From Colias croceus (lineage: Eukaryota; Arthropoda; Insecta; Lepidoptera; Pieridae), in contig NC_059544.1 in NCBI RefSeq assembly GCF_905220415.1, positions 4,032,501-4,096,500 of the forward strand: 64,000 bases of DNA. Reading direction: 5' to 3'. The position numbers and the translations under genes were made by a program. This document shows positions 52,501 to 60,012 of the stretch, one piece after another (position 1 is the first letter of the stretch; every line of letters begins with the position of its first letter). The notes under the pieces were generated by a model that saw nothing but the letters and a program-made list of their open reading frames with translations, did not search any database and had not been told where the DNA came from.

Positions 52501-55162
52501 AGTTACTTAAAAAAATCCCTTTTTAGTTTACTGCTAAACATAATTATCATTTATCATAATATTTTGTCGAAAACTTAAGTTTATGAGAAAGTAAATTCAT
52601 TAAATCATTGCAGTTTTTTAATGAATTTAATTAGGGGGAATTTACATGAATAATTAATACCGACGATGATTCCATTCATAAAGAAAATAAAAAATATCTT
52701 ACGACTTTATTTTTGCCGTTTGCGCTCACGTTTGGTAAACCGTAAACACCCGTAAACCTGTTTTTATTCCCACCTACAATCTGGTTCATACCATATTATT
52801 TCTCCTATTTTCCTCGTGGATAATAGACAAAAAAGACAATTATTTTATAGATGCACTTAATTTTTTGCTCATTTTTTTACCTACGGCAGCAATGTAAAGC
52901 TTTATAATAATTTAGCATTTATAAAACTATTACTCGTTAACATTATCATGCTAGTTTTCATATCTATGTTCGAAATCTCCGCACACGAATTATTTTTTTT
53001 ATTTCTACGTAGGTACTAGGTAGGTAGGTACATACAAATAACTATGTAAAATAATGTAGACGTATTCTTTCCTAAATAGTAGCATGATAGTTATAGTAAC
53101 GCTCTTTTACTATAATTATACATTCGCTAGTTACCTACCTACCTATTTATAAACAAATAATATTTAATTACCGTTTTTCACAATTATATTAGTAGGCACT
53201 TTGTATATAGGTACCTAAATATGCATATTTTTGCATAAATGGAAATTAGATCTATGCAAACTTAAATTTTATCTTACAAGAAAATCAGGTAAGGTCACTA
53301 TCTAGCAAATGTTTGTAATAAACTGGACGAGAAACCAGACCATAACTTGCATATATTTATTGGAAATGTGGTCCCTAATTGGATTAAATTGCTATCAATA
53401 GCGTATTAAAATAAGCAAGTTTATAAGTACGTGCAGGTAGGTAATTAGGTATATTCTAATGCAAATTTTCCTTTTCTCGATAGGTATGTCCTACCTAGGT
53501 AGGTATACCTATACCGTATAAGTGTTACATATTTAAAACTGAAAATTTATCCAATTAAATTGATGACTAAAATCTATTATTCAAGTTTTTTCTTGTACTT
53601 TAACAAATTGAAGATAATAAATTCAGAATAGGCATCCTATTTAAAAACCTACCTGATTGTTCTAATGTGTACGATTAGGTAGAGGCTACCTAGGTATTAA
53701 TTTAATATGTAAATTTAAAATAGGTAGGTAGGTATATTGTGTGTATACAATTTTTAATATCTTAGGTTATAGGTACCTACCTACCTACTCATAATTTTTC
53801 TCAGCAGAAATACCTATAGTTAAATCTACGTTATTTTTTGTGAAACAAACATAAGACAGTTATGTTATATCTGTAGGTAATCCATTACATATATGTATTT
53901 CATTTCTCCAATTATGTACATATTACATGAATGCAAAATATATTCAATAGTTTTTGTGCAGTTGTATGTTCGCAGCCAGTTACGCATTTGCATTATGATG
54001 AAGATTAGCGTGTAATTTCATACATTCGTAGTCAGCTACTAGTTCTATAGGTACATAATGACTGAGAGAAAGGGCAATTGGCCGGTTTTCAAAGTTCAAA
54101 CATCAGCTAACCAGCTTCTCTGTTAATATACAACCAGTTCCGCGCCAATAACAGAACTGTTATCTGATACCTACGATGTAAACAACGGACAAGAAATGCA
54201 TTCAAATTGCCCACATTAACAGTCCATGTCAAGCACATAAAAATATCTTTATAGGTGGGCGTACATTTAATGCAATTGCAATATTACTAGGTATCTAAGC
54301 TGTAAACACCTTTTTACTTCATAGATAAATGCCTTCAATATCTTCCTCTTTTTATGTGATATTCTTATTAGAAACAAGTGACAAACAACTTGCAAACAAC
54401 GTGAGTTGTATGCCGTTACATATTTACAATACATTATTAATTAACTGTTTACTAACAGGTGTGCTATTGTTAATAGGTGTACAATTCACTCATATAAATT
54501 GTGCATTTAAGCAGTAATTGTAGTCGGGAACAATACGCAATGGGTAAAACAAAAGCATGATAAAGCACTCACCTGACCCTGTCGGATACTATTTCAGGTT
54601 TAGAATTTCTCTTTGCGGGAGTCATAGGGTTTGGCGGAGCGTGAGTAGGGCTCGTAGATGGCTCCGAAGGCGCGGAAGGTGGAGAGCATGACCCTGAACT
54701 CGACAGGCTGAAAGCTCTTGATCGCACGTCAATGGCAGCCGGCGTGCGGCTAGATCTAGCTCGTCGACGTTTCTTTTTCTCTTCTTCTGCTCTTATGGCT
54801 GCGCCAGGCGGTGACCAATCTAGATCTTTCTTCAGATGCCCGCGTCCACAGCGGCAGCCGCAAGCTTTGAACGCCAAATCGTAGCCCTTCTTCGTCCATA
54901 GATTCTGATGCCGCTGCCGCTCGGACCATGATCGCGCTCGGCCACACGACTTCAGATAAGCAAGAACTCCTCCTTCCCATTGCTCGAAGCATTCTCTGTG
55001 CATATGCCGGCCGGCGGTGCACGTGTCATTGTTGCAAAGCACGCGGACAGCGTCTTCGATGCGGACGGGCTCCCGGGGGCGCAGGCATTCGCCGGGCACG
55101 CAGCACCCATGAGTGTCCTCTGATTCCCGTTCGCCGGTTGCGCCTTGCCGTCGCGGAGCCAT
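4738..55162 (-). CDS. hdc: Headcase protein (HECA family), short form, five exons
   Basis: Join of 55162-54573, 30209-30113, 7962-7774, 5751-5563 and 4908-4738 gives 411 codons and a TAA. All joins have GT/AG borders and keep frame. Residues 20-118 are the Cys/His-rich headcase N-terminal domain (CxxxxC near 43-48, HxHxxC near 53-58, CGCRC near 101-105). Residues about 126-195 are Lys/Arg- and Ser/Pro-rich. Residues from about 205 carry the conserved middle region, with Cys pairs in CALC, CVCMGC, CRFC, CNNC and CPHC that look zinc-binding. The start is the first in-frame ATG and has AGC before ATGG, a good Kozak context. In Drosophila the protein restrains tracheal branching, marks imaginal and adult progenitor cells, and acts with Unkempt in growth control; the role here is inferred from family. 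The TAA is probably read through in part (see the extension entry). Confidence 0.95.
4909..5562 (-). other. hdc: headcase intron 4
   Basis: 654 nt between the exon 4 donor and the exon 5 acceptor. AT-rich, with nothing else recognised. Confidence 0.85.
5563..5751 (-). CDS. hdc: headcase coding exon 4
   Basis: 189 nt, 63 codons, both borders in phase 0; acceptor TTCCCACAG, donor AAG then GTGAGG. It encodes GRTQYLTCVCMGC, RTIRCRFCGQKWDGSSLVLG, TMYSYDIF and a terminal PCCAERLK. These Cys clusters resemble zinc-ribbon knuckles and are a hallmark of the headcase middle domain. Confidence 0.95.
6473..6671 (+). mobile_element. Short non-autonomous Helitron-like element
   Basis: It begins TCTACACTAATATTATAAAG and ends with a GC-rich hairpin region (GGAGCGGAGCCACGCGG, then AACCGCGC) followed by CTAG and T. 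These TC...CTAG ends without TIRs and the ACTAATATTATAAA start are typical of abundant lepidopteran Helitrons. No coding content. Confidence 0.7.
7178..7667 (+). mobile_element. RTE-like LINE 3' fragment with CAGA microsatellite
   Basis: It starts ACTAGCTTCCGCCCGCGAC and contains CCAAGTTTCATCGAAATCGA, the motif common near 3' ends of lepidopteran RTE-type elements. A (CAGA)n run lies at 7510-7546, followed by an AT-rich tail. There is no reverse transcriptase ORF, so it is 5'-truncated or a derived short element. The RTE assignment is from memory of the family and is moderate. Confidence 0.55.
7774..7962 (-). CDS. hdc: headcase coding exon 3
   Basis: 189 nt, 63 codons, both borders in phase 0. 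The acceptor is TGTTACAG. The donor is GAG then GTAGGA, weaker than at the other exons. It encodes the start of the middle domain: EDEGNHGNDDTRLF, a CALC cysteine pair, and FDRYPLVDGTFFLSP. The product continues into exon 4. Confidence 0.95.
15988..15995 (+). repeat. Left 8-bp target-site duplication of hAT copy A
   Basis: TTTTAAAT directly flanks the left terminus and recurs exactly at 16524-16531 after the right terminus. An 8-bp duplication is the hAT hallmark. Confidence 0.9.
15996..16523 (+). mobile_element. hAT-type DNA transposon remnant, copy A
   Basis: 528 bp with terminal inverted repeats TAGTGATGCAACG, subterminal arrays of GAATAC/GTATTC units, and a perfect 8-bp duplication. The interior, about 16105-16305 on the plus strand, encodes a piece of a hAT C-terminal dimerisation domain: DPLAFWRE, then KLAQKYFSLKP and VASERL. 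It is internally deleted and cannot encode a transposase. Confidence 0.88.
16524..16531 (+). repeat. Right 8-bp target-site duplication of hAT copy A
   Basis: TTTTAAAT, identical to 15988-15995. Confidence 0.9.
22431..22602 (+). mobile_element. Helitron-like short element
   Basis: It begins near TCTCTATAATATAAAAATGA and ends GGGCGAAGCCGGGGCGGA followed by CGCTAG and T. This is the same hairpin-plus-CTAG 3' end as in the copies at 6.5 and 59.7 kb, but with a different interior. The 5' boundary could lie a few bases earlier (TCTTCTC). Confidence 0.6.
30113..30209 (-). CDS. hdc: headcase coding exon 2
   Basis: 97 nt, too short to stand out as an ORF. The acceptor TTCTTACAG and the donor AAG then GTGAGT (minus strand) are clear. 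Its first base completes an AGA codon begun in exon 1. The following 32 codons contain GIFSRRLDF and LLPKHKVNSYQIK, the characteristic headcase signature linking the N-terminal and middle domains. It ends in phase 0 and runs straight into IEDEGNHGNDDTRLF of exon 3. Confidence 0.95.
31602..31830 (+). repeat. Tandem CG-rich subterminal units at the left side of the Harbinger element
   Basis: TGTCCTATTG occurs near 31602, 31691 and 31811. The intervening blocks hold GTGCGAYC/GATCGTCC-type words, and CAAACATACTGAT occurs twice (near 31668 and 31789). The units are about 90-120 bp. Such subterminal repeats usually bind the transposon's own DNA-binding protein. I could not find a matching right terminus. 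Confidence 0.6.
31952..33904 (+). CDS. MADF-BESS protein of a PIF/Harbinger element
   Basis: Join 31952-32087 and 33078-33904 gives 320 codons plus stop. Donor CAA then GTAAGT, acceptor TTGTTACAG; the codon is split 1+2. Residues about 6-85 are a MADF (Myb/SANT-like) DNA-binding domain: LINEVRTHPIVWNK, DYKNR, then across the splice EVKTRWRNLRDVFQKELKK. Residues about 164-202 hold three tandem SQSASTSSL repeats. Residues about 241-275 match a BESS motif (FLKSLAPYFQYLSPVQKLRL). In Harbinger elements such a second protein binds the termini and brings in the nuclease. The whole nuclease exon 2 lies antisense inside this intron. No frameshift or stop is seen. Confidence 0.85.
32153..34661 (-). CDS. 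HARBI1-like DDE transposase (PIF/Harbinger)
   Basis: Join 34661-34375 and 33026-32153 (minus) gives 386 codons plus stop. Donor AAG then GTACGT, acceptor TTTCATTTCAG; the codon is split 2+1 and restores LTLRYLITGTPFRKLA, a standard HARBI1-family join. The DDE_Tnp_4 nuclease has its likely catalytic residues in NLDGKH (Asp about 167), LGDEAFPL (Asp about 257) and RVGIECTFG (Glu about 296). The N-terminal exon has a basic stretch (KKRKRG). All key residues are present and the frame is intact, so the copy is recent or potentially active. Its intron contains exon 2 of the plus-strand MADF gene and a MITE. A domesticated host gene is possible but less likely given the paired MADF gene. Confidence 0.9.
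34072..34242. mobile_element. 171-bp MITE with TTAA target duplication (piggyBac-like)
   Basis: Arms of 39 bp (34072-34110 and 34204-34242) are inverted repeats with three mismatches, starting GGTGMATKC. TTAA flanks both sides (34068-34071 and 34243-34246), the piggyBac-type target site. It has no coding content and sits inside the intron of the Harbinger transposase gene, so it inserted later. Confidence 0.75.
38549..39220 (+). pseudogene. 5'-truncated LINE reverse transcriptase C-terminus
   Basis: An open frame of 223 codons follows an in-frame TAA at 38546-38548. It reads IPYSATAKNLGLHFDQTFSW, then LRRLRNILP, LLFPILDYADVCYPDL and LERLQNLCIRFIFGLR, and ends with FTVTAISLWNALPEVVR. This is the conserved region after the RT catalytic core of CR1/L2/Jockey-type non-LTR elements. 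The endonuclease and most of the RT are missing, so it is a dead 3' fragment. The intact frame suggests a young insertion. The clade is tentative. Confidence 0.85.
39221..39572 (+). mobile_element. 3' UTR and tail of the truncated LINE
   Basis: The sequence after the LINE stop holds an imperfect TATG/TGTA microsatellite (about 39241-39385). It then has GGCAGAAATCGCTCGAAGCG and the tail ACAATAAAGAATTTTTATTATTATG, a 3' end common to butterfly and moth LINEs that finish in short tandem repeats rather than poly(A). Confidence 0.7.
39573..40389 (+). mobile_element. Second, GC-rich LINE-like 3' tail
   Basis: A GC-rich block abuts the first LINE and ends in a (TTA)n run (about 40370-40389). It contains two near-repeats, GGCCGGCCGGTTAAGGCAAG and ACCGGCCGGTGAAGGCAAG. 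A hairpin with two mismatches lies at 40294-40311 and 40323-40340. No protein motif was recognised. Composition, direct abutment and the ATT-type tail suggest the 3' UTR of another non-LTR element. Family unknown. Confidence 0.5.
40390..40689. other. Unassigned intronic sequence between mobile elements
   Basis: 300 bp, AT-rich, between the LINE-like tail and the TGGACG-motif element. Nothing recognised. Confidence 0.4.
40690..42459. mobile_element. Non-autonomous DNA transposon with TGGACG/CGTCCA motif arrays
   Basis: Arms 40690-40719 and 42430-42459 are inverted repeats beginning AAATAACAAGTA and continuing GCGCTGGTT, with two mismatches. Homology may extend outward to TTGCCA (40680) and TGGCAA (42466). 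The interior carries about ten copies of TGGACGAAAAC or its complement, in both orientations. Near 41731 a short frame starts MASKESKKSRKK and then breaks, perhaps a remnant of an accessory protein. No target duplication was found, so the superfamily is open. Confidence 0.6.
43539..43541 (+). repeat. Left TAA target duplication of a Harbinger-type MITE
   Basis: TAA precedes the left terminus and is repeated at 44070-44072. A 3-bp TWA-type duplication is typical of PIF/Harbinger. Confidence 0.7.
43542..44069 (+). mobile_element. Harbinger-type MITE (528 bp)
   Basis: Terminal inverted repeats share GCCATCAGACAGACTGCA and the copy is flanked by TAA. Dense subterminal words such as AACTGCxxGCAGTT and CGCGCGGTCG recur in both halves. 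The centre holds an ATG frame, MDFDTDLFISLIRSKTS (43861 onward), resembling the first residues of a MADF gene. It is therefore probably an internal-deletion product of a larger element. It is a different family from the Harbinger at 31.6-34.7 kb. Confidence 0.75.
44173..44206. repeat. Perfect 13-bp inverted repeat
   Basis: TTATTTCTCTTAA (44173-44185), an 8-nt loop, and the exact complement (44194-44206). It is isolated in the intron. AT-rich and of unknown function. Confidence 0.6.
48721..48728 (+). repeat. Left target-site duplication of hAT copy B
   Basis: GTTTATAC, repeated exactly at 49424-49431. Confidence 0.9.
48729..49423 (-). mobile_element. hAT-type DNA transposon remnant, copy B
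   Basis: 695 bp with the same TAGTGATGCAACG termini and GAATAC/GTATTC arrays as copy A, in the opposite orientation, with a perfect 8-bp duplication. On the minus strand it encodes TLFTTDLKIARKNMTC and then EALIRNDRLL. Copy A lacks this last part and B lacks about 90 bp that A has. A foreign block (48976-49223) sits inside it. Confidence 0.88.
48976..49223 (+). mobile_element. LINE 3' fragment nested in hAT copy B
   Basis: Alignment with copy A shows about 248 bp of unrelated sequence between GTCTTT and GGATCAGCAG. It contains GGTGGAATGTATTAGCCACA and ends AAATAAATATAATTTGAATT plus repeats, resembling a lepidopteran non-LTR 3' tail. It replaces part of the hAT sequence, so insertion was accompanied by deletion. 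Confidence 0.6.
49424..49431 (+). repeat. Right target-site duplication of hAT copy B
   Basis: GTTTATAC, identical to 48721-48728. Confidence 0.9.
52990..53800. repeat. Cluster of short AGGTA/TACCT repeats
   Basis: Runs of two to four AGGT units occur in both orientations, for example near 53015, 53135, 53435, 53495, 53725 and 53775. They lie in otherwise AT-rich intron. They are likely microsatellite-type sequence; no gene is supported. Confidence 0.55.
54573..55162 (-). CDS. hdc: headcase coding exon 1
   Basis: 590 nt: 196 codons plus two bases. It begins MAPRRQ and encodes the whole N-terminal Cys/His domain and a basic, Ser/Pro-rich linker. The donor is CAG then GTGAGT (minus strand; GTGAGT occupies 54572-54567). 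The frame is open further 5' without another ATG, so this start is the only reasonable one. The exon is much more GC-rich than the introns. Confidence 0.95.
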
Positions 55163-55520
55163 GCTGCACCACGATCGACTCAACGAAATCGAACGTGCTG
55201 CGGAGTAGTAGAGCGCGTCACGCGAAACACATGCTTGCCGGAGCGCGCGCGGCCGACTAATAACCGCGAGTGAACGAAAGCGAAATTTCAAGAGCGCAGC
55301 GCGTCGCCGCGCCGCCGCCGCACCACCCGCTGCAAGCGGGGCTGACCTTGCGGCGTGCGAGGGGGCGCGGGGGTGCAGCGAGGGGCGGGGCGATGGCGAC
55401 GCGAGACGACCCGGGTGGGGAGAAAGTGCCTAGCAAATTTTCACTTTCGCGCGGTAGCGGACGCGGCAGCGGCAGCGGTCGATTTCGACTGCACCCAGCA
55501 CCCATGCATTGATGTTTTAC
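55163..55520 (-). promoter_or_regulatory. hdc: headcase 5' UTR and GC-rich promoter region
   Basis: The DNA immediately upstream of the headcase ATG is strikingly GC- and CpG-rich compared with the AT-rich flanks. No TATA box is obvious at a sensible distance. It probably contains the transcription start and part or all of the 5' UTR, though a separate upstream non-coding exon cannot be excluded. Open frames here lack ATG starts or known domains and are explained by base composition. Confidence 0.6.
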
Positions 55521-58500
55521 AGTCGGTGGGTGGAAGATAAACTCTGTTGCTACTTGCTATTTGTGGTCCAGACAATTAACAACAAAAGCAGTGAAATACT
55601 GTGTTTTGTGTTTTTCTGTTTCAAAGTGTTCAATGGCTTTGTACATACCTACTATTACGACTAAAATTGTAACCACCTACAATATTGGAGAAAATAAACA
55701 CATACAATATATTTTTTATGGGTTGCGTGGAGCTTATTACCTATAAATTATAATAATATTAATATGTATTTATTTATTTAAGCAAACTAACAATTTTATA
55801 CCTACATGTACTTACCTACAATTTTAGCGGTCAAGTGCTTATTGCAAATTAACTACAAGAAACTATAGCCCTTCTAGCACTTATCTACACTTCTATGCGT
55901 GGGTAAATAAAAGTAAAGATTATTTTAACAACTAAACGAGTATTCTACTAAGCCTTTATTTGTACAAGTGAACAATGAACAAATATTTATTCAGTTATAA
56001 ATACCTGGCTGAGGTGACCATAGACATGTCGGCGATAGAATCTTCCAATACTTCGACCCCTTTGATAAGGACTTGATAAGAAATAGAAATGCTTTATCGA
56101 TAATGCACGTGTAGTTGTGAGAAATAGGTACCTAGGGGAACATAATTTCCTAGTGTAATCGAACCCTTAGTAAATCAAATCAATTACCTTTCTTCATGCT
56201 CCTTTATTTATCGTAGGAAGTGGTTATACTTGGTTTATTAATTTATAATCAGGTTATTAGATAATGAATAATAATTAAAGCAAATCAAACTGCAATGTGT
56301 GTTTTATTTTACGACGTGCCTATGAAATTTAAATATATAATCAAGAATTAAGTATAGACCAGGTACTTAATTTAAAAAAAACATACTTAGGTAGGCCTAA
56401 GTATGTTTTTTTTTTCTACTTTTTCGTAGCTAAGTACCTACCAAGTACCAACCTATGTTCTTGACAGACATATTAAATAGTTATTCACGTATGTCGAATA
56501 ATACCTACGATCAGTAATTATTAATTGAAGTGAAATTTCTTTATCGGGGTTGGAAAAAAATTCAGTGTAAGTAACATTTTTTGATTTTTCGTTACGCGCC
56601 ATTTTTTTCTTAACCCTACCACGCGTAATTCGACGTATTTCTGTAAAAAGTTTGAAAAGTTTCACTTCTTACGTGGGTACCTTCCCTACACTAGTACACG
56701 CACACATTTTTATTTTCAATATTTAATATTTCCCGAAAATTCTACAAAAAAAAATCTATAATTATTATTTATTAATATAGAAAATTACTTTAAAAAAATT
56801 ATTTTCACAAAGAATACCGTCCGCTGTCCTCAAATAGGTAGGTACAGAAAAAAATATAATATAACGTGCTACATTTTAAGTGCCCAGCCGCGTTCGAAAT
56901 TCAAAAATCAAGAATTCAGATTAAAAATGCGAATCTTGCAACAAAACCAAAAAGAAAGATCCTTGACCAGTTCCCGCGTTTCATAACATTAAAAATAAAT
57001 CTGTGGGGCATCGATGTGAATAGTTCGATTATTCTCAAGCGCACGTGTGGTATGCATGGGGAGTATGAAAGGACCACAACGGACCGGTTCAAGGACCATG
57101 TTACAAAGGAGACGTTTAATAGTTTAAAGGTAAGGGAGTTTCAGTTACGTGTAATTCGAAGTTCTAATGAGTATGTACGAAGAATCTATTTCTTTTAAAG
57201 TTTTTTGTGTGATGATTGTAAAGGGGAAAAATTATACGGAAATTGGAGTGAAGTATAAAAGTTACTTGAAAAATTAATAAGCTCGTTAATAATAATTGTA
57301 AGTAAGTATTATTATTTCGTTTCAATTCGATAGACACGATTAATAATTATTCTAATTTTATTTCGAATACCTAGTGTAAACAACATCTTACAATTATTGC
57401 TTCTCACAAAATAAAGCCTGTATGATAATAAATTAATAATACTCAATTATGTTTGCTAACAACAACACTTATCGAAAAAAAATGTATAGGTATGCGGTAC
57501 GCTTATCATTAATTAACTTCTTCAGTAAACGAAAGACCTAATAATATCGTCTAATTCTTACAAAATATAAACACTCCAAGGTTGAAGTGATATAAATAAA
57601 GGAGGAAACGTCATATCTAATCAAGATTATATAAAAGAGCGATTCAAACAAAGAAAGTAGTTACACAACGTGTGACCCAATTTTTACTTCCACTCCACTA
57701 CCAGGTGATAGGTGCATTTACTGAGGGGAGACCAACACGTGTAGAGAACACCAGCCGAAAACACCTTCGCATACTTAAAAAACGATTCAACCAACACAAA
57801 CATAACCCTTATTGCAATAACATAACGTTCAATACAAGTAATGTCACAACAAACTTATTTTGGCGAAGGAATTGCGTTTCAACTCGTTCGAGGATATTAT
57901 TATAAGGCTTTTGTCTGAAGTCCGCACATCTGTGTGACCTCTGAATGGCCAATGGATTATTGAACATGCTCAGAACATATCTTTTGTGGAGCCCGACATT
58001 ATTATGGGTTTAAAAAGCTTAAAGGGATTATTCGTGCGTTAAATTTAGAAAACAATTATGTGCCTGTTTAGAGAAGTCCCTAACCCGCTCATTTATTTTT
58101 TGAGCATCTTTTATAAACATTGTATGAGGTATAGTGACCGTGTGTACGACGTGTTAATTGTGCGTAAAAGATTTTAAATCACGGGGAAGGACAATTATTC
58201 ACATGAGTTGTTATACTACGCAGTGTTTATTTTGTTTAAAAAAACCTACTACAAAGTAAGGTATATGGATTAACCAACCGTTAAAGTAAAGTTGGTCTAC
58301 GGATTATGGATACACTTTATAAAAATAAATACTAGTTATTGTAGCTCATAGCTGTTATGTAGAGTTCTTGAAGGGCTTTCCCTTCTAGAGCTCTAGAGCC
58401 TCTAGACAACTACATATAATACATAGCAATTGAACAAATTTTAAAATTTAAACGTTAAACATTGCTCCAACTTGTTAAAACAGTATCACATTATGTTGGT

Positions 58501-59640
58501 GAAAGGTTGCGGGTGCGAATATAATATGCATAAATATATGTAATAGAAAATACTCAGCCCATATTAGCAAATTCTATAGAAACATAAAAATAATTGTACA
58601 TAGGCGTTTCGCCAACAAGGTGTACAACTTTACATAAAACCCTCATTTCCTTTCGACGCCAACGGATACGCAGTCGAATACAAAAACTAAACGTGAGTTA
58701 CTTTGCACATAATGATTGTTTTGTACGCTTATTACTTACGATAATGTTGTTTTGTTGATGAGCCAACGTCTAGCCGTATAGTGCGCTATTGTTTCACATT
58801 ACTCATTTCTGGGACTGTCTATCTCTACGTAAGTATTATGTCTGCAATGGCATAATGTAATGTTATTATAAGTGTCTTTAAATCATTGTGGCGTCGTGAG
58901 AAACTAGTAATTTTATGGTCAGTTAGCATACTGTTTATTGTGTTTCGAAAATTCAGCCGCGAAAGGAGCTCTACATTTTATGCGTCGCATTTTAATTTAG
59001 AGATTCAAGTCAATTTTTAATTTCTGTGTATCATATTATGTATGTGTACCTATCATTTAATTTCTGTGTGTATTTGTCGCAGTTACACGTTTATGATTTC
59101 TTAATGTAGTTATCCTACATTGTCTGGAGTTCAGTATACAATTTTTGTGAGGCATGTCTCTGCATTGAATGCAGTGTTTAATAAAGGATTAGTACTTACA
59201 TAGTTTTTCACACACGCTTAAGTTTACTCGATGACACAAATTAAAGTGTTTAAATTATTAAATTTATACCTGAAGTTTTTAGATTTAGATAATCTGTTCC
59301 ACCAATAATTTAGGTACTATTGTTTTCTGCTAGACATCTCATAGGAAACTTAAAAATATCTCAGTATTACCACGGATTACGTATATTATTCGATTAATAT
59401 ACTGAACGGTATTACTTATTAGGTACCTACATTGTGTGTTTTCATGTGGTTCTCATACAGTAGGTGCTTAAACATTTCATTTAAAGACCTTATAGTACAC
59501 CTACATAGGACTTACATACATCACGTGTTGCTACTTACAAATATACACATAAGTGCCTATAAACTATAAAGGCATAGGGTTTTCGTATACTGGAACTTTC
59601 ATAACTGGTACTGTATAATATATTATGTAATTGAAAATTA
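55521..59640. other. Upstream flank of headcase without a recognised gene
   Basis: AT-rich, with only short frames that mostly lack ATG starts. It holds a strong hairpin at 56361-56439. A weak LINE-like trace near 57900-58060 is too degraded to call. Confidence 0.5.
56361..56439. repeat. Long hairpin with a perfect 18-bp core
   Basis: Core arms 56374-56391 and 56396-56413 are exact complements around a 4-nt TAGG loop. Outer words AGGTACTTA (56361-56369) and TAAGTACCT (56431-56439) also pair, giving an imperfect structure of about 79 nt. Origin unknown; a tiny MITE or a folded RNA is possible. Confidence 0.65.
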
Positions 59641-59847
59641 TCCTACTAATATTATAAATACGAAGGTTTGTATGGATGTATGGATGTATGGATCTTTCAC
59701 GTAAAAACTACAGAACCGATTACAATGAAATTTAGCACACATATAGAGGGTAACTTGGATTAACACATAGGATAGTTTTCCCACGGGAACGGGAACTATG
59801 CGGGTTTTCCTTTGCAAACGCGGGCGAAGCCGCGGGCGGAAATCTAG
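59641..59847 (+). mobile_element. Non-autonomous Helitron
   Basis: It starts TCCTACTAATATTATAAATA after A and ends GCGAAGCCGCGGGCGGAAAT with CTAG before T. This is a classic TC...CTAG Helitron inserted between A and T, with the 3' hairpin just upstream. The interior (AACCGATTACAATGAAATTT, and CGGGAACTATGCGGGTTTTC) is a very common lepidopteran Helitron sequence. No coding content. Confidence 0.82.
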
Positions 59848-59978
59848 TTATTCATAATTTATGTACCTGTTGTTTGTTATTAAAAAAATTCAATTGACAT
59901 CCGTTACTATTAGTACGCAAGGTTGTTGAATTACGCAACGAGCACGGAGAATATTATTATAAGTTAACTTTTTTAAAA

Positions 59979-60012
59979 GGGTTAGGTTAGGTTAGGGTTA
60001 GGTTAGGTTAGG
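59979..60012 (+). repeat. Short TTAGG array (insect telomere-type repeat)
   Basis: Six to seven GGTTA units with one extra G in the middle. TTAGG is the canonical telomeric repeat of most insects. This is an interstitial copy embedded in unique sequence. Confidence 0.7.

Larger units (their letters stand above)
30210..54572 (-). other. hdc: headcase intron 1 (24.4 kb)
   Basis: It contains the Harbinger element, the TTAA-flanked MITE, two LINE 3' ends, the TGGACG-motif element, a Harbinger-type MITE and hAT copy B. The stretches 34700-38545, 44073-48720 and 49432-52980 are AT-rich, with no gene or transposon end that I recognise. Confidence 0.8.

Noticed and set aside
55257..55512. Overlapping frames on both strands upstream of the headcase ATG
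   Set aside because: They are explained by the GC-rich promoter and 5' UTR. They are Arg/Gly/Pro-rich in all frames, with no domain.
56866..57198. 110-codon plus-strand frame
   Set aside because: It lacks an ATG at its start, has no recognisable domain and lies in low-complexity AT-rich DNA.
57900..58070. Possible decayed LINE C-terminus (a frame reads SEHIFCGARHYYGFKKL)
   Set aside because: It resembles the Cys/His end of R1-like elements, but stops and short length prevent a call. The TATA-like TATATAAAAG at about 57630 is likewise unsupported.
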